From assembly GCF_002705925.1 (NCBI RefSeq), contig NZ_NKRE01000001.1, positions 3,256,962 through 3,320,961 on the forward strand: a DNA stretch of 64,000 nucleotides, given 5' to 3'. Of this stretch, positions 36,387 to 47,879 are shown piece after piece. A program made the position numbers and the translations under genes. Each line of letters opens with the position of its first letter. The stretch's first letter is position 1. The DNA comes from Mycobacterium ostraviense (lineage in GTDB: Bacteria > Actinomycetota > Actinomycetes > Mycobacteriales > Mycobacteriaceae). Below the pieces are notes generated by a model. It was given only the letters and a program-made list of their open reading frames with translations, was not told the DNA's origin and made no database searches.

Positions 36387-37844
36387 ATGACGGAGCGTTA
36401 CACCACCACCGACGCGGGCAGTCCCGCTCCCAGCGACGACCAGTCGCTGACCGTCGGCCCCGACGGCCCCATCCTGCTGCAGGACCACTATCTGATCGAG
36501 CAGATGGCGATGTTCAACCGGGAACGCATCCCGGAACGTCAGCCGCACGCCAAAGGCGGCGGCGCGTTCGGTCACTTCCAAGTGACCAACGATGTCAGCG
36601 GGTACACCAGGGCCGCGGTGTTCCAGCCCGGCGCCAAAACCGAGACACTGATCCGGTTTTCGACCGTTGCCGGCGAGCGCGGCAGCCCGGACACCTGGCG
36701 GGACCCGCGTGGTTTCGCCGTGAAGTTTTACACGTCGGAGGGCAACTTCGACATGGTCGGCAACAACACCCCGATCTTCTTCATTCGCGATCCACTGAAG
36801 TTCCAGCACTTCATCCGCTCCCAAAAGCGCCGGGCGGCAAACAACCTGCGGGACCACAACATGCAGTGGGACTTCTGGACCCTCTCACCCGAGTCGGCAC
36901 ATCAGGTGACCTGGCTGATGGGGGATCGCGGTATCCCGAAGACCTGGCGGCACATGAACGGCTACGGCAGCCACACCTACAGCTGGATCAACGCCGCAGG
37001 CGAAATCTTTTGGGTGAAGTACCATTTCATCACCGACCAGGGGATCGACTTCCTGACGCAGCAGGACGCCGACCGGCTGGCCGGTGAGGACGCCGACTAC
37101 CATCAGCGGGATCTCTACGACGCGATCGAGCGTGGCGAATTCCCCAGCTGGACGCTCAAGATGCAGATCATGCCGTTCGACGAGGCCAAGACCTATCGGT
37201 TCAACCCCTTCGACCTGACCAAGGTGTGGCCGCACGGGGATTACCCGTTGATCGATGTCGGCAAGCTGACGTTGGACCGCAACGTCACCGACTACCACAC
37301 CGAGATGGAACAGGCCGCATTCGAGCCCAACAATATCGTGCCCGGTACCGGATTGAGCCCGGACAAGATGCTGCTGGCGCGCGGGTTCTCCTACTCCGAT
37401 GCACACCGGGCCCGATTGGGCACCAATTACAAGCAGATACCGGTCAATTCGCCGAAGGTGGAGGTCAACAGCTACTCCAAGGACGGCGCGATGCGGATCC
37501 ACAACGTCACCGATCCGGTGTATGCGCCCAACTCCTACGACGGCCCCCAGGCCGATCCGACACGCGCCGCCGAAGTTCGCTGGATGGCCGACGGCCAAAT
37601 GGTGCGTGTCGCATACACTTTGCGTGCCGAGGATGACGACTGGGTACAGGCCGGCACTCTGGTCCGCGACGTGCTCGATGACGCGGCCCGGGAACGCTTG
37701 GCCCACAACATCATTGGACATGCCTCCAAAGGTGTGCAGGAGCCGGTGCTGTCACGGGTGTTCGATTACTGGCGCAACGTGGACCCCGATCTAGGCAAGA
37801 AGGTGGAGGAGGGCGTGCGGGCGCGGCTGCATGGCAAGGCCTGA
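36387..37844 (+). CDS. Monofunctional haem catalase
   Basis: A 485-residue clade-3-size catalase that splits hydrogen peroxide. The catalytic His is in [13 protein letters not shown], the Asn in [12 protein letters not shown], and the haem-ligand Tyr region reads [14 protein letters not shown], near the usual RLFSYxDTHRHRLG. The start ATG 36387 has a strong GAGGAGG site. M. tuberculosis has only the catalase-peroxidase KatG, so this gene is an addition relative to that genome. It lies beside the ergothioneine genes. The AT-richer upstream region (36309-36350) may hold a peroxide-responsive promoter. Confidence 0.95.
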   Translation: MTERYTTTDAGSPAPSDDQSLTVGPDGPILLQDHYLIEQMAMFNRERIPERQPHAKGGGAFGHFQVTNDVSGYTRAAVFQPGAKTETLIRFSTVAGERGSPDTWRDPRGFAVKFYTSEGNFDMVGNNTPIFFIRDPLKFQHFIRSQKRRAANNLRDHNMQWDFWTLSPESAHQVTWLMGDRGIPKTWRHMNGYGSHTYSWINAAGEIFWVKYHFITDQGIDFLTQQDADRLAGEDADYHQRDLYDAIERGEFPSWTLKMQIMPFDEAKTYRFNPFDLTKVWPHGDYPLIDVGKLTLDRNVTDYHTEMEQAAFEPNNIVPGTGLSPDKMLLARGFSYSDAHRARLGTNYKQIPVNSPKVEVNSYSKDGAMRIHNVTDPVYAPNSYDGPQADPTRAAEVRWMADGQMVRVAYTLRAEDDDWVQAGTLVRDVLDDAARERLAHNIIGHASKGVQEPVLSRVFDYWRNVDPDLGKKVEEGVRARLHGKA

Positions 37845-37848
37845 TTCG

Positions 37849-38505
37849 ATGCGAGTCGCGGCGCTGAGCCTGGCCCTCGCGGGCTGGGCAGCGGGCTGGG
37901 CGGCAGCCCCCGCTGCTCCGGTTGCGGCGGCTCAGCCGTCAGAGCCGGGGGTGGTGAACTACGCCGTCCTAGGCAGGGGATCGGTCGGCAATATCGTCGG
38001 CGCGCCGATGGGCTGGGAGTCGGTGTTCACCGAGCCGTTCCAGGCTTATGCGGTCGATCTCCCGGTGTGCAACAACTGGGCCGACATCGGGCTACCCGAG
38101 GTGTACAACGACCCCGACCTTGCGTCTTTCAACGGGGCGATCACCCAGACCTCTGCCACTGACCAGACCCACTACGTCAAGCAGGCAGTCGGGGTGTTCG
38201 CCACCAACGACGCCTCAGACCGGGCGTTTCACCGGGTCGTGGACCGAACCGTGGGTTGCGCGGGGCAGACCACCGCGATGCATCTGGACAACGGGACCAC
38301 GCAGGTGTGGTCGTTCGACGGCGGCCCCCCGGGCCCACACGACGCGGCGTGGACCAAACAGGAAGCCGGCACCGACCGGCGGTGCTTCAATCAAACCAGG
38401 CTGCGTGAAAATGTGTTGCTGCAGGCCAAGGTCTGCCAGTCGGGCAACGGCGGTCCGGCGGTCAACGTCCTGGCCGGGGCAATGCAGAACCTGCTGGGCC
38501 AGTAA
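37849..38505 (+). CDS. Secreted PknH-like sensor-domain protein
   Basis: A 218-residue exported protein. The signal sequence (MRVAALSLALAGWAAGWAAAPAA) is followed by a domain like the extracellular sensor of the Ser/Thr kinase PknH, with paired cysteines (VCNNWADIG, RTVGCAGQTT, RRCFNQTRL, AKVCQSGNG). There is no kinase domain, so it may bind a ligand or be a stand-alone wall protein. It starts 5 bases after the catalase stop, and an in-frame ATG at 37831 would overlap it. By order it matches Rv3705c. Confidence 0.75.
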   Translation: MRVAALSLALAGWAAGWAAAPAAPVAAAQPSEPGVVNYAVLGRGSVGNIVGAPMGWESVFTEPFQAYAVDLPVCNNWADIGLPEVYNDPDLASFNGAITQTSATDQTHYVKQAVGVFATNDASDRAFHRVVDRTVGCAGQTTAMHLDNGTTQVWSFDGGPPGPHDAAWTKQEAGTDRRCFNQTRLRENVLLQAKVCQSGNGGPAVNVLAGAMQNLLGQ

Positions 38506-38594
38506 CCACGTGCAAATGTGGGTACCCGTCTAATCCGTGCCTCGAAAAGCGGGCGGGAATATCTCGGGGCGCTCTGGAAGATGAGATGGTGGCG

Positions 38595-38612
38595 GCTATC
38601 GTTCTCGATAGC
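38595..38612. repeat. Short inverted repeat upstream of egtA
   Basis: GCTATCG and CGATAGC flank TTCT, 27 bases before the egtA start codon. It could be an operator or an mRNA hairpin in the leader. The same core appears, turned inside out, at 48005-48034. Confidence 0.4.
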
Positions 38613-38638
38613 TGCGCAGGCCCCGGAGGAATCGTGAT

Positions 38639-39928
38639 ATGACGTTTGCCCCCAGCACTGCCGCGGCAGCGCAGCTGGACAGCGCCTGTGACAGCGATAG
38701 CGAGATCGCCTCGTTGGAAGCCGCGGGGGAGTACATCGCCGACGGCTGCCTCGTCGACGGCCCGCTCGGGCGGGTCGGGCTGGAGCTGGAAGCGCATTGC
38801 TATGACCGCGCGGATCCGTTTCGCCGGCCCGGCTGGGACGAGATCAGCGACGTTCTGGACTGGGTGAGCCCGCTGCCCGGCGGCAGCGCGGTCAGCGTCG
38901 AACCCGGCGGCGCGGTGGAACTGTCCGGTCCGCCGTGCGACGGGGTGCTGGCGGCCATCGACGCGATGAACCGCGACCAGGCGGTGCTGCGCCCGGCCTT
39001 CGCCGACGCCGGTCTGGGCCTGGTGTTCCTCGGTGCCGACCCGCTGCGGCCGACCAAGCGGATCAACCCGGGCCCGCGCTATCGGGCCATGGAACAGTTC
39101 TTCACCGCCAGTGACTCCGGGGCGGCCGGCGCGGCGATGATGACGGCGACCGCCTCCATCCAGGTCAACGTCGACGCCGGGCCGCAGGCCGACTGGGCGG
39201 CGCGGGTGCGGCTGGCGCACGCCCTGGGGCCGACGATGATCGCGATCGCCGCCAATTCCCCGATGCTCGGTGGCGAGTTCTCCGGTTGGCGGTCCACCCG
39301 GCAGCGGGTGTGGGGCCAGATGGATGCGGCGCGGTGCGGGCCGATCCTGGGCGCCAGCGGGGACGACCCCGCCACCGACTGGGCGCGTTACGCCCTGAAG
39401 GCGCCGGTGATGCTGGTGCACAACCCCGACGCCGTGGCGGTGACCCACTACGTCCCCTTCGCCGATTGGGCCGACGGCACGGTGCTGCTGGGTGACCGCC
39501 GCCCCACCACCGCCGACCTGGACTATCACCTGACCACGCTGTTCCCGCCGGTGCGGCCCCGGCAATGGCTCGAGATCCGCTACCTGGACAGCGTGCCCGA
39601 CACCTTCTGGCCCGCCCTGGCGTTCACGGTGGTGACCCTGCTCGACGACCCGGGCGCGGCCGAGCTGGCCGCCGAGGCCGTCGAACCGGTCGCCACCGCC
39701 TGGGAAACCGCAGCCCGCGTCGGCCTGGAAGACCGGCGACTCTACGCGGCGGCCAACCGGTGCATGGCCGTCGCCGCCGAGCGGGCGCCGACGCAGCTCG
39801 CCGACGCCATGCAGGTGTTGATCGCCAACGTCGAGCGGGGCCGCTGCTGCGGTGACGACTTCGCCGACCGGGTCGTCGACTGCGGCCTCGCGCCGACGGT
39901 AGCGCGGCTGGCTCGAGGGGAAGCGTGA
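38639..39928 (+). CDS. egtA: Ergothioneine synthesis: glutamate-cysteine ligase EgtA
   Basis: A 429-residue ligase joining glutamate to cysteine, the first step supplying gamma-glutamylcysteine for ergothioneine. GCS2-like motifs: [14 protein letters not shown] at the N-terminus, then [14 protein letters not shown] and [19 protein letters not shown] sequence in the centre. Start ATG 38639 after GGAGG. Its stop overlaps the egtB GTG start (39925-39928), which opens a run of five overlapping genes. Confidence 0.9.
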   Translation: MTFAPSTAAAAQLDSACDSDSEIASLEAAGEYIADGCLVDGPLGRVGLELEAHCYDRADPFRRPGWDEISDVLDWVSPLPGGSAVSVEPGGAVELSGPPCDGVLAAIDAMNRDQAVLRPAFADAGLGLVFLGADPLRPTKRINPGPRYRAMEQFFTASDSGAAGAAMMTATASIQVNVDAGPQADWAARVRLAHALGPTMIAIAANSPMLGGEFSGWRSTRQRVWGQMDAARCGPILGASGDDPATDWARYALKAPVMLVHNPDAVAVTHYVPFADWADGTVLLGDRRPTTADLDYHLTTLFPPVRPRQWLEIRYLDSVPDTFWPALAFTVVTLLDDPGAAELAAEAVEPVATAWETAARVGLEDRRLYAAANRCMAVAAERAPTQLADAMQVLIANVERGRCCGDDFADRVVDCGLAPTVARLARGEA

Positions 39929-41235
39929 CCACACCGGAAAGGCTGGCCCGCGATCTGGAGCGGGCCCGGACGCTGACGTTGCGCCTGGTCGACTTCGACG
40001 ACGCGGAGCTGTGCCGGCAATACGACCCGCTGATGAGCCCGCTGGTGTGGGATCTGGCGCACATCGGTCAGCAGGAGGAGCTGTGGCTGCTGCGCGGCGG
40101 CAACCCGGACCGTCCCGGCAGGTTGCCGCCGCAGGTCGAGGGCCTCTACGACGCATTCCAGCACTCCCGCGCCAGCCGGGTCGAGCTGCCGTTGCTGTCC
40201 CCGGACCAGGCGCGAACCTTCTGCCGCAGCGTCCGCGCCGCGGCCCTGGACGCGCTGGACGCCCTGCCCGACGCCGTGGAGCACGGCCGGCCCGACGAAG
40301 CCGGCTTTGCCTTCGGCATGGTGGCCAGCCACGAATACCAGCACACCGAGACCATGCTGCAGGCGTTGAATCTGCGCCCCGGCGCGCCGCTGCTGCGGGA
40401 GACGTCCGTGCTGCCCGCCGGCCGGCCGGGTGTGGCCGGGACGTCGGTGCTGGTGCCCGGCGGGCCGTTCGTGCTGGGCGTGGACGCCGAGACCGAGCCG
40501 TATTCGCTGGACAACGAACGCCCGGCCCATGTCGTCGACGTGCCGGCCTTCCGGATCGGCCGGGTTCCGGTCACCAACGGCGAATGGCGACAGTTCGTCG
40601 ACGACGGCGGCTACACCCAATCGCGGTGGTGGTCCGGCCGCGGCTGGCAGCACCGCCTGAGCGCCGGCCTGACCTCCCCGCAGTTCTGGAGCTCCGACGG
40701 GCGAACCCGCACCCGGTTCGGCTACCTCGAAGACCTTCCCGCCGACGAGCCGGTGCAGCATGTCACCTATTTCGAAGCGCAGGCCTACGCGGCCTGGGCC
40801 GGCGCCCGGCTGCCCACCGAGGTGGAGTGGGAGAAGGCGTGCGCATGGGACCCCGCGACCGAATCGCGGCGCCGCTACCCGTGGGGAGCCCAGGAGCCGA
40901 CGGCCCGGCACGCCAACCTCGGTGCCGCGGCGCTGCGCCCGGCGCCGGTGGGCGCTTACCCGGCCGGCGCCTCGGCGTATGGCGCCGAGCAGATGCTGGG
41001 CGATGTGTGGGAGTGGACCAGCTCGCCGTTGCGACCGTGGCCCGGATTCGTCCCGATGATCTACGACCGGTACTCCCAACCGTTCTTCGACGGCGACTAC
41101 CGGGTGCTGCGCGGCGGATCCTGGGCCGTCGAGCCGGCCATCCTGCGGCCCAGCTTCCGCAACTGGGATCACCCGTACCGCCGGCAGATCTTCTCCGGCG
41201 TCCGGCTGGCCTGGGACGTCGAGGATCCGGCCTGA
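39925..41235 (+). CDS. egtB: Ergothioneine synthesis: sulfoxide synthase EgtB
   Basis: A 436-residue non-haem iron enzyme that couples gamma-glutamylcysteine (or cysteine) to the imidazole carbon of hercynine with oxygen. The three iron ligands are visible: His46 ([10 protein letters not shown]) and His136/His140 (ASHEYQHTE), in a DinB-like four-helix part. A formylglycine-generating-enzyme-like C-terminal domain follows ([38 protein letters not shown]). Coupled to egtA by GTGA and to egtC by TGATG. Confidence 0.95.
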   Translation: MTTPERLARDLERARTLTLRLVDFDDAELCRQYDPLMSPLVWDLAHIGQQEELWLLRGGNPDRPGRLPPQVEGLYDAFQHSRASRVELPLLSPDQARTFCRSVRAAALDALDALPDAVEHGRPDEAGFAFGMVASHEYQHTETMLQALNLRPGAPLLRETSVLPAGRPGVAGTSVLVPGGPFVLGVDAETEPYSLDNERPAHVVDVPAFRIGRVPVTNGEWRQFVDDGGYTQSRWWSGRGWQHRLSAGLTSPQFWSSDGRTRTRFGYLEDLPADEPVQHVTYFEAQAYAAWAGARLPTEVEWEKACAWDPATESRRRYPWGAQEPTARHANLGAAALRPAPVGAYPAGASAYGAEQMLGDVWEWTSSPLRPWPGFVPMIYDRYSQPFFDGDYRVLRGGSWAVEPAILRPSFRNWDHPYRRQIFSGVRLAWDVEDPA

Positions 41236-41933
41236 TGTGCCGTCATCTGGGTTGGCTGGGCACCGAGGTCACCCTGTCCGCGCTGGTGCTGGAGCCGCCG
41301 CGGAGCCTGCTGGTGCAGTCCTATGCGCCGCGCCGGCAAAAGCATGGGCTGATGAACGCCGACGGTTGGGGCGTCGGCTTTTTCGACGCCGGGGTGCCGC
41401 GGCGGTGGCGCAGCGCGTCGCCGTTGTGGGGCGACACGTCGTTCGAGTCGGTCGCGCCGGCGCTGCGCAGCAGCTGCGTGGTGGCCGCGGTCCGTTCGGC
41501 GACCGTCGGGATGCCGATCGAGATCAGCGCCACCGCACCGTTTACCGACGGAGAGTGGCTGCTGTCGCACAACGGCGTCGTCGACCGCAGTGTGCTGCCG
41601 CCGATCTCGGCGGCCGAATCCGTCTGTGACAGTGCGATATTGGCGGCCCTCATCTTCCAGCGTGGCCTGGACGCATTGGCCGACACCCTCGCCGAGATTG
41701 GCGCCGCCGACCCGCTCGCCAGGCTGAACATATTGGCCGCCAACGGATCTCGGCTGCTGGCTACCTCCTGGAACGAGACGCTGTCCATGCTGCGCCGCCC
41801 CGACGGAGTGGTGCTGGCCAGCGAACCCTACGACGACGACGCCGAGTGGGCCGACGTGCCGGACCGTCACCTGGTGGAGGTCACCGCGGACGGGGTCACG
41901 TTGACCGCCTTGGACGCCACGAAAGGACCTTGA
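41235..41933 (+). CDS. egtC: Ergothioneine synthesis: gamma-glutamyl hydrolase EgtC
   Basis: A 232-residue class II glutamine-amidotransferase-fold hydrolase. The N-terminal nucleophile is Cys2 (MCRHLGWLG), freed by removal of Met. Later motifs are [27 protein letters not shown] and [10 protein letters not shown]. It removes the glutamate from the hercynyl-gamma-glutamylcysteine sulfoxide. Start and stop both overlap neighbours by one base. Confidence 0.95.
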   Translation: MCRHLGWLGTEVTLSALVLEPPRSLLVQSYAPRRQKHGLMNADGWGVGFFDAGVPRRWRSASPLWGDTSFESVAPALRSSCVVAAVRSATVGMPIEISATAPFTDGEWLLSHNGVVDRSVLPPISAAESVCDSAILAALIFQRGLDALADTLAEIGAADPLARLNILAANGSRLLATSWNETLSMLRRPDGVVLASEPYDDDAEWADVPDRHLVEVTADGVTLTALDATKGP

Positions 41934-42898
41934 TGACGCTGTCGCTGTCCAACCACCTGTCCGAGGACTCGGCCTACCTCGCCTTGTGCCGCGACGTGTT
42001 CGACGGTCTGCAGATGACACCGAAGTCCTTGCCGCCCAAGTGGTTCTATGATTCGGTGGGCAGCGATCTGTTCGACCAGATCACCCGGTTGCCGGAGTAC
42101 TACCCGACTCGCGCCGAGGCCGGTATCCTGCGAGCCCACTCCGCCGACATCGCCGCCGCCAGCGAGGCCGACACCCTGGTCGAACTCGGCAGCGGCACTT
42201 CGGAAAAAACCCGGATGTTGTTGAACGCGTTGCGCGATCGCGGTTCGCTGCGCAGGTTCGTGCCGTTCGACGTGGACGCCGGTGTCCTGTCGGCAGCCGC
42301 CAACGCTATCAAGAGCGAGTACCAGGGCATCGAAATATTCGCTGTGTGTGGTGATTTCGAGGAACACCTGGCCGAGATTCCCGACGGCGGCCGACGGTTG
42401 TTCGTGTTCCTCGGCTCGACGATCGGCAACCTGACACCCGGCCCGCGGGCGGAATTCCTGGCGACCCTGGCCGGCGTGATGCGGCCTGGCGACAGCCTGC
42501 TTTTGGGCACCGACCTGGTCAAAGACACCAAGCGGCTGATCCGGGCCTACGACGACGCGGCCGGCGTGACCGCCCGGTTCAACCGCAACGTGCTGGCGGT
42601 GATCAACCGCGAACTGGACGGCGATTTCGACCTCGACGCCTACCGGCACGTCGCCCGCTGGAACACCGCCGAGGAGCGGATCGAGATGTGGCTTAGGGCC
42701 GATCGCCGGCAACGGGTGCGGGTGGGCGCACTCGAGCTGACCGTCGACTTCGCCCCTGGCGAGGAGATGCTGACCGAGGTGTCGTGCAAGTTCCGGCCGG
42801 ACGGCGTCGCGGCCGAGCTGGTTGCGGCGGGGCTGCGTGGCACCCGGTGGTGGACCGACGACGCCGGTGATTTCGGCTTGTCGCTGGCCGTGAAGTGA
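41933..42898 (+). CDS. egtD: Ergothioneine synthesis: histidine N-alpha-methyltransferase EgtD
   Basis: A 321-residue SAM methyltransferase that trimethylates histidine to hercynine, the committing step. Motifs: [28 protein letters not shown], the SAM site [27 protein letters not shown], and MLTEVSCKF near the end. The length is the usual one. It overlaps egtC by one base and egtE by four (42895-42898). Confidence 0.95.
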   Translation: MTLSLSNHLSEDSAYLALCRDVFDGLQMTPKSLPPKWFYDSVGSDLFDQITRLPEYYPTRAEAGILRAHSADIAAASEADTLVELGSGTSEKTRMLLNALRDRGSLRRFVPFDVDAGVLSAAANAIKSEYQGIEIFAVCGDFEEHLAEIPDGGRRLFVFLGSTIGNLTPGPRAEFLATLAGVMRPGDSLLLGTDLVKDTKRLIRAYDDAAGVTARFNRNVLAVINRELDGDFDLDAYRHVARWNTAEERIEMWLRADRRQRVRVGALELTVDFAPGEEMLTEVSCKFRPDGVAAELVAAGLRGTRWWTDDAGDFGLSLAVK

Positions 42899-44031
42899 GC
42901 ACCCTGGCCAAGCGCTGGCGGGCGGCTCGCCCGCCGGTCGCGGGTCTGCACCTGGACAGCGCCGCCTGCTCGCGGCAAAGTTTTGCGGTCTTGAACGCCA
43001 CCGCCCGGCATGCGCTGCACGAGGCCGAGGTCGGCGGGTATGTCGCCGCCGATGCCGCCACGGCCGTGCTCGACGCGGGGCGGGCCGCCGTGGCGACGCT
43101 GTGCGGCATGCCGGACGCGGAGGTGGTGTTCACCACCGGCTCGCTGCACGCGCTGGATCTGTTGCTGGGCAGCTGGCCCGCACCAGGCGGGACGCTGGCC
43201 TGCCTGCCCGGAGAATATGGCCCCAACCTGGCCCTGATGGCCGCCCACGGGTTTGACGTGCGGTTCCTGCCGACCCTCGACGACGGCCGGCTGGCGCTGG
43301 ACGATGCGGCGTTCGACCTGGAGGAGGATCCGCCGGAGCTGGTGCATCTGACCCCGGCGGGCAGCCATCGCGGCACCGTGCAGCCGCTGGCGATGATGGT
43401 CAGGCTGTGCCGCGAGCTGGGGCTGCCCGTGGTCGTCGACGCCGCTCAGGCGCTGGGCCAGGTGGACTGCGCGGTGGGCGCCGACGTCGCCTATTCGTCG
43501 TCACGCAAATGGCTCGCCGGGCCGCGGGGCGTCGGTGTGCTGGCCGTGCGCTCGGAATTGATGGAACGGCTGACTCCGCGGCTGCCGCTTCCGGAGTGGG
43601 CTCCGGCGCTGTCGGTGGCGCAGCGCCTGCAGCTTGGAGAGGCCAATTTCGCTGCGCGCGTGGGCTTTTCGGTGGCGGTCGGCGAACACCTGAGCTATGG
43701 GCCGGAATTGATCAGGGCGCGCCTGGCCGAGCTCGGCGGCATCGCACGGACCCTGCTGGCAGGCGTGGACGGCTGGGTGGTGGTCGAACCGGTCGACGAA
43801 CCCAGCGCCATCACCACGCTGGCCGCGGTCGACGGCCCCGATCCGGTGGCAGTGCGAGCCTGGCTGCTCGCGGAGCGCGGAATCGTGACGACCTGCGCCG
43901 ACGTGTGGCGAGCGCCGCAGGAACTGACGGCGCCGGTGCTGCGGATCTCACCGCATGTGGACACCACCGCCGGCGACCTGGAGGCCTTTGCCGAGGCGCT
44001 GATCGCCGCCACCGCGGCAACTTCGGTGTAA
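42895..44031 (+). CDS. egtE: Ergothioneine synthesis: PLP C-S lyase EgtE
   Basis: A 378-residue PLP enzyme that cleaves hercynylcysteine sulfoxide to ergothioneine. The PLP lysine lies in [17 protein letters not shown]. The preceding Asp/His region is [13 protein letters not shown], and the substrate loop is [13 protein letters not shown]. Start GTG 42895, coupled to egtD by GTGA. It is the last gene of the cluster; the next gene converges on it, 11 bases away. Confidence 0.9.
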   Translation: MSTLAKRWRAARPPVAGLHLDSAACSRQSFAVLNATARHALHEAEVGGYVAADAATAVLDAGRAAVATLCGMPDAEVVFTTGSLHALDLLLGSWPAPGGTLACLPGEYGPNLALMAAHGFDVRFLPTLDDGRLALDDAAFDLEEDPPELVHLTPAGSHRGTVQPLAMMVRLCRELGLPVVVDAAQALGQVDCAVGADVAYSSSRKWLAGPRGVGVLAVRSELMERLTPRLPLPEWAPALSVAQRLQLGEANFAARVGFSVAVGEHLSYGPELIRARLAELGGIARTLLAGVDGWVVVEPVDEPSAITTLAAVDGPDPVAVRAWLLAERGIVTTCADVWRAPQELTAPVLRISPHVDTTAGDLEAFAEALIAATAATSV

Positions 44032-44042
44032 AGCGTGCCGGA

Positions 44043-44732
44043 TCAGCCGGCCTTGTGCGCGCTCAGTAGATAGGCCGGCAGCATCATCCGGTCCTTCTCG
44101 TCGCGTGGGTGCGGCGGCATTTCAAACGGCGCTCCGGGAACCTGCGGCAGATTGGCATGGATGAACGCGGGCCGGATCTCGTCGATCTCCCAGTACTTGC
44201 TCACCGCGTCCCGCAACTCGTCCTCGTCGACCTCGTGGGGTCTGGCTTCGAATTCGGCCGGGAAGGCCCCCTTGGCGAACACCAGTACGTAGTAGCCGGC
44301 GCCCGGCGCCGCCGCACGATGCACCGAGCGCAGATAGCCGTCGCGACTCTCCACCGGCAGCGAATGAAACAGCGTGGAATCCAGCACCGTCGCGAAACGG
44401 CCCTCGGAGCCGGCCGGATAGCCGGCGAAGTCGGTGATGTCGGCCTGCACGAAGCTGGCCGTGCTCAACCCGCGCTCTTGGGCGGCCTTGGTGGCTGCCG
44501 CGACGGCCGTGGGCGTGATGTCGATGCCCACCACGGTGTAGCCCTGCGCTGCCAGCGCCAGCGACAATTCGGCGAACCCGCATCCGGCGTCGAGCACATC
44601 GCTGCGGACCTTCCCGGCCGCGATCAACGCCGCCAATTCCGGCTGCGGCTCACCGATATTCCACGGCGGCGGGCCCTCGAACACGCCCTGCTCCCGGTAT
44701 GCGCCATCCCAGTCCATTACCTCAGAAGTCAT
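44043..44732 (-). CDS. SAM-dependent methyltransferase
   Basis: A 229-residue class I methyltransferase. PWNIGEPQPELAALIAAGKV leads into the SAM motif VLDAGCGFAELSLALAAQGYTVVGIDITP, then VQADITDF and TVLDSTLFHSLP. It resembles thiopurine/tellurite-resistance-type small-molecule methyltransferases. Substrate unknown. Start ATG 44732, preceded by GGTTGGGAG; a GTG at 44750 would overlap the upstream gene. It follows the GCS-like gene on the same strand, likely one operon, and matches Rv3699 by order. Confidence 0.85.
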   Translation of the reverse strand: MTSEVMDWDGAYREQGVFEGPPPWNIGEPQPELAALIAAGKVRSDVLDAGCGFAELSLALAAQGYTVVGIDITPTAVAAATKAAQERGLSTASFVQADITDFAGYPAGSEGRFATVLDSTLFHSLPVESRDGYLRSVHRAAAPGAGYYVLVFAKGAFPAEFEARPHEVDEDELRDAVSKYWEIDEIRPAFIHANLPQVPGAPFEMPPHPRDEKDRMMLPAYLLSAHKAG

Positions 44733-44742
44733 GGCTCCCAAC

Positions 44743-46227
44743 CTACTCACCCCAGGTGTGGACCGGCTCGTTGGCGTGCATGTGCTTGCAGTAGCGGCGC
44801 AGCATCTGCGCCAATGCCGCGCGCCGGTCTAGCCCGTCCTCCTGCAGAGCCCGCACCGTGGCGACCTGCCAGGTGGCGCCGTTGCGGCCGATGCTGGCCC
44901 GGCCTTCGATGACCCCCAGGAACCGGTCGCGCACCTCGGCGTCGACACCCCAGCGGCGCAGTCCCTCGTGAGCCATCGGCAGCAATGTGGTCAACACCAA
45001 CTCCCGCGTCGTCACCTCACCCAGGCCCGGCCAATGCATCCGGGCATCGATGCCGTGCCGGGCGGCCGCGAAGAAATTCGCTTGTGCCGCAGCGAAACTC
45101 ATCTGAGTCCAGGGCGGCCGCTCGGCTTCGGCCAGGCTGCGCAGCACGCCGTAATAGAACGCCGAATTGGCCAGCATGTCCAGGACGGTCGGTCCGGCCG
45201 GCAACACCCGGTTCTCCAGCCGCAGGTGCGGCCGTCCGTCGCCGGCCACCTCCGAGATGTCGTACACCGGCCGGTTCCACCGGTACACCGTGCCGTTGTG
45301 CAAGCGTAATTCGGCCAGCTGCGGAACCCGTCCGGCCGCGAGCTCGGCGACCGGATCCTCGTCGGACACCTCCGGCAGCAGCGACGGGAAGTAGCGGATG
45401 TTCTCCTTGAACAGGTCAAGGATGGAGCCGATCCACTGCTCGCCGAACCACACCCGTGGCCGCACGCCCTGGGTCTTCAGTTCCTCCGGCCGGGTGTCGG
45501 TGGATTGGGCGAACAGTTCGATGCGGGTTTCCGACCAGAGCTGGTGGCCGAAGAAATAGGGGGAGTTGGCGCCCAGCGCCAGCTGTGGGCCGGCCAGCAC
45601 TTGGGCCGCGTTCCAGTGGGCAGCGAAGTCGGCAGGAGCCAGCTGCAGATGCAATTGCATACTGGTGCAAGCTGATTCGGGGGCAATGGAGGCGGCCTGC
45701 CAGCTCAACGGCTCCGGACCGGAGATGTTGATCGGGATGTCCTCGCCGCGGGCGTCGAAGATCGATTCGTTCAGCGCGACGTAGCGGGTGGATTCGCTCA
45801 TCCAGCCCTCGGTCAGATGTTCGGGCATCAGCGTGGGCAGGATGCCGATCATCACGATGTGGGCGCCGTCGGAACCGGCCTTTCGCTCGGCGTCGTTGAG
45901 GCTGGCCCGCACGTCCCGTTCCAGGTCCAGGCCGGTACGCCCGGACAGCAGTCGCGGCGGCACATTGAATTCGATGTTGTAGGCGCCCAATTCGGTCTGG
46001 TAGGCCGGATCGCCGATCGCGTCCAGTACGGACCGATTCGTCATGGCGGGCTGGTAGTCGCCGTCGACAAGGTTGCATTCGATTTCCATCCCGGTGAGCG
46101 GCAGGTCGGAATCGAAGCTGCACTGGGAAAGCATCGTCTCGAAGACGTCCAGACAGACTTGCACCTTGCGCCGGTATTCCCGCCGGTGTGTGCGGTCATA
46201 CGTGGTGCGCTTGACCTCTTCGCCCAC
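44743..46227 (-). CDS. Glutamate-cysteine-ligase-like protein
   Basis: A 494-residue member of the GCS2-like ATP-dependent ligase family. SFDSDLPLTGMEIECNLVD carries the Glu-rich metal site. YNIEFNVPPRLL, MQLHLQLAPADFAAHWNAAQ and PHLRLENRVLPAGPTVLDMLAN follow. It is larger than EgtA and differs from it in sequence. What it joins is unknown, although amine or amino-acid to glutamate ligation is the family chemistry. It diverges from glpK. By order it corresponds to Rv3698. Confidence 0.8.
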   Translation of the reverse strand: MGEEVKRTTYDRTHRREYRRKVQVCLDVFETMLSQCSFDSDLPLTGMEIECNLVDGDYQPAMTNRSVLDAIGDPAYQTELGAYNIEFNVPPRLLSGRTGLDLERDVRASLNDAERKAGSDGAHIVMIGILPTLMPEHLTEGWMSESTRYVALNESIFDARGEDIPINISGPEPLSWQAASIAPESACTSMQLHLQLAPADFAAHWNAAQVLAGPQLALGANSPYFFGHQLWSETRIELFAQSTDTRPEELKTQGVRPRVWFGEQWIGSILDLFKENIRYFPSLLPEVSDEDPVAELAAGRVPQLAELRLHNGTVYRWNRPVYDISEVAGDGRPHLRLENRVLPAGPTVLDMLANSAFYYGVLRSLAEAERPPWTQMSFAAAQANFFAAARHGIDARMHWPGLGEVTTRELVLTTLLPMAHEGLRRWGVDAEVRDRFLGVIEGRASIGRNGATWQVATVRALQEDGLDRRAALAQMLRRYCKHMHANEPVHTWGE

Positions 46228-46331
46228 AACGCCGATGCAACCGGTTTACCGCCCGCCGCGCAAGTGCGACCCGGGTAGGCGTCGATGCTTACCCACCATG
46301 GCCCATCATGGACGATTAACCCCAGTGTTCG

Positions 46332-47879
46332 ATGTCACGTTTAGGAGTGCAGTTGGCCGAGTTCTCGGAGTTCGTTGCCGCCATCGATCAGGGCACCACC
46401 AGCACCCGCTGCATGATCTTCGATCACCGGGGCGCCGAGGTGGCCCGTCACCAGCTCGAGCATGAGCAGATCCTGCCCCGCGCCGGGTGGGTCGAGCACA
46501 ATCCGGTGGAGATCTGGGAGCGCACCGCCTCGGTGCTTATGTCGGTGCTCAACGCGGCGGATCTGTCGTCCAAAGATATTGCGGCACTGGGGATTACCAA
46601 TCAACGAGAGACGACGCTGGTGTGGAACAAGCACACCGGCCGGCCTTATTACAACGCGATCGTCTGGCAGGACACCCGCACCGACCGCATCGCGGCGGCG
46701 CTGGAGCGCGACGGCCGCGGTGAGGTGATCCGCCGCAAGGCGGGGTTGCCGCCGGCGACCTACTTCTCGGGTGGGAAGTTGCAGTGGATCCTGGATAACG
46801 TCCACGGGGTGCGGGACGCCGCCGAACGCGGCGACGCGTTGTTCGGCACCCCGGACACCTGGGTGTTGTGGAATCTGACCGGCGGGCCGCGCGGCGGGGT
46901 GCACGTCACCGACGTGACCAACGCCAGCCGGACCATGCTGATGAACTTGGAGACGCTGGACTGGGACGACGAACTGCTGTCGTTCTTCAACATCCCGCGC
47001 GCGATGCTGCCGGCCATCGAGCCGTCGTCACCCCTGCAGCCGTACGGCGTCACGCTGGACACCGGGCCGGTGGGCGGTGAGGTGCCGATCACCGGCGTAC
47101 TTGGCGACCAGCACGCGGCCATGGTCGGTCAGGTGTGTCTGGACGTGGGAGAGGCCAAAAACACCTACGGCACCGGCAATTTCCTGCTGCTCAACACCGG
47201 CGAGACGATCGTACGATCGCAGAACGGCCTGCTGACCACGGTGTGCTACCAGTTCGGCGACGCCAAACCCGTTTACGCGCTCGAGGGTTCGATCGCGGTC
47301 ACCGGTTCGGCGGTGCAGTGGCTGCGCGACCAGCTCGGCATCATCAGCGGTGCCGCACAAAGCGAGTTGCTGGCTCGTCAGGTTCCCGATAACGGCGGGG
47401 TGTATTTCGTGCCGGCCTTCTCCGGATTGTTCGCTCCCTATTGGCGATCCGATGCCCGCGGCGCGATCGTGGGGCTGTCGCGATTCAACACCAATGCGCA
47501 TCTGGCCCGCGCGACGCTGGAGGCCATCTGCTACCAGAGCCGTGACGTGGTCGACGCCATGGAAGCCGATTCCGGTGTGCGACTTGAGGTTTTGAAGGTC
47601 GACGGCGGTATCACCAGCAACGACTTGTGCATGCAGATCCAGGCCGACGTGCTCGGCGTGGACGTGGTGCGGCCGGTCGTCGCCGAAACTACCGCGCTGG
47701 GCGCGGCCTATGCCGCGGGTTTGGCGGTGGGGTTCTGGGCGGACCCGTCGGACCTGCGGGCCAATTGGCAGGAGGACAAGCGTTGGACGCCGCAGTGGAC
47801 CGACGAGCAGCGCGCCGCCGGCTACGCGGGCTGGCGCAAGGCGGTGCAGCGGACCCTGGATTGGGTGGACGTGTCGTGA
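46332..47879 (+). CDS. glpK: Glycerol kinase
   Basis: A 515-residue FGGY kinase phosphorylating glycerol. [20 protein letters not shown] is the ATP site. [29 protein letters not shown] is the glycerol site, followed by [13 protein letters not shown] and the signature [23 protein letters not shown]. tuberculosis glpK has a 7-base homopolymer near codon 192 that switches the gene on and off. Here the matching codons (CGC GGC GGG GTG, 46891-46902) break the run to four bases. Start ATG 46332; TTG 46353 is possible. Confidence 0.95.
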   Translation: MSRLGVQLAEFSEFVAAIDQGTTSTRCMIFDHRGAEVARHQLEHEQILPRAGWVEHNPVEIWERTASVLMSVLNAADLSSKDIAALGITNQRETTLVWNKHTGRPYYNAIVWQDTRTDRIAAALERDGRGEVIRRKAGLPPATYFSGGKLQWILDNVHGVRDAAERGDALFGTPDTWVLWNLTGGPRGGVHVTDVTNASRTMLMNLETLDWDDELLSFFNIPRAMLPAIEPSSPLQPYGVTLDTGPVGGEVPITGVLGDQHAAMVGQVCLDVGEAKNTYGTGNFLLLNTGETIVRSQNGLLTTVCYQFGDAKPVYALEGSIAVTGSAVQWLRDQLGIISGAAQSELLARQVPDNGGVYFVPAFSGLFAPYWRSDARGAIVGLSRFNTNAHLARATLEAICYQSRDVVDAMEADSGVRLEVLKVDGGITSNDLCMQIQADVLGVDVVRPVVAETTALGAAYAAGLAVGFWADPSDLRANWQEDKRWTPQWTDEQRAAGYAGWRKAVQRTLDWVDVS

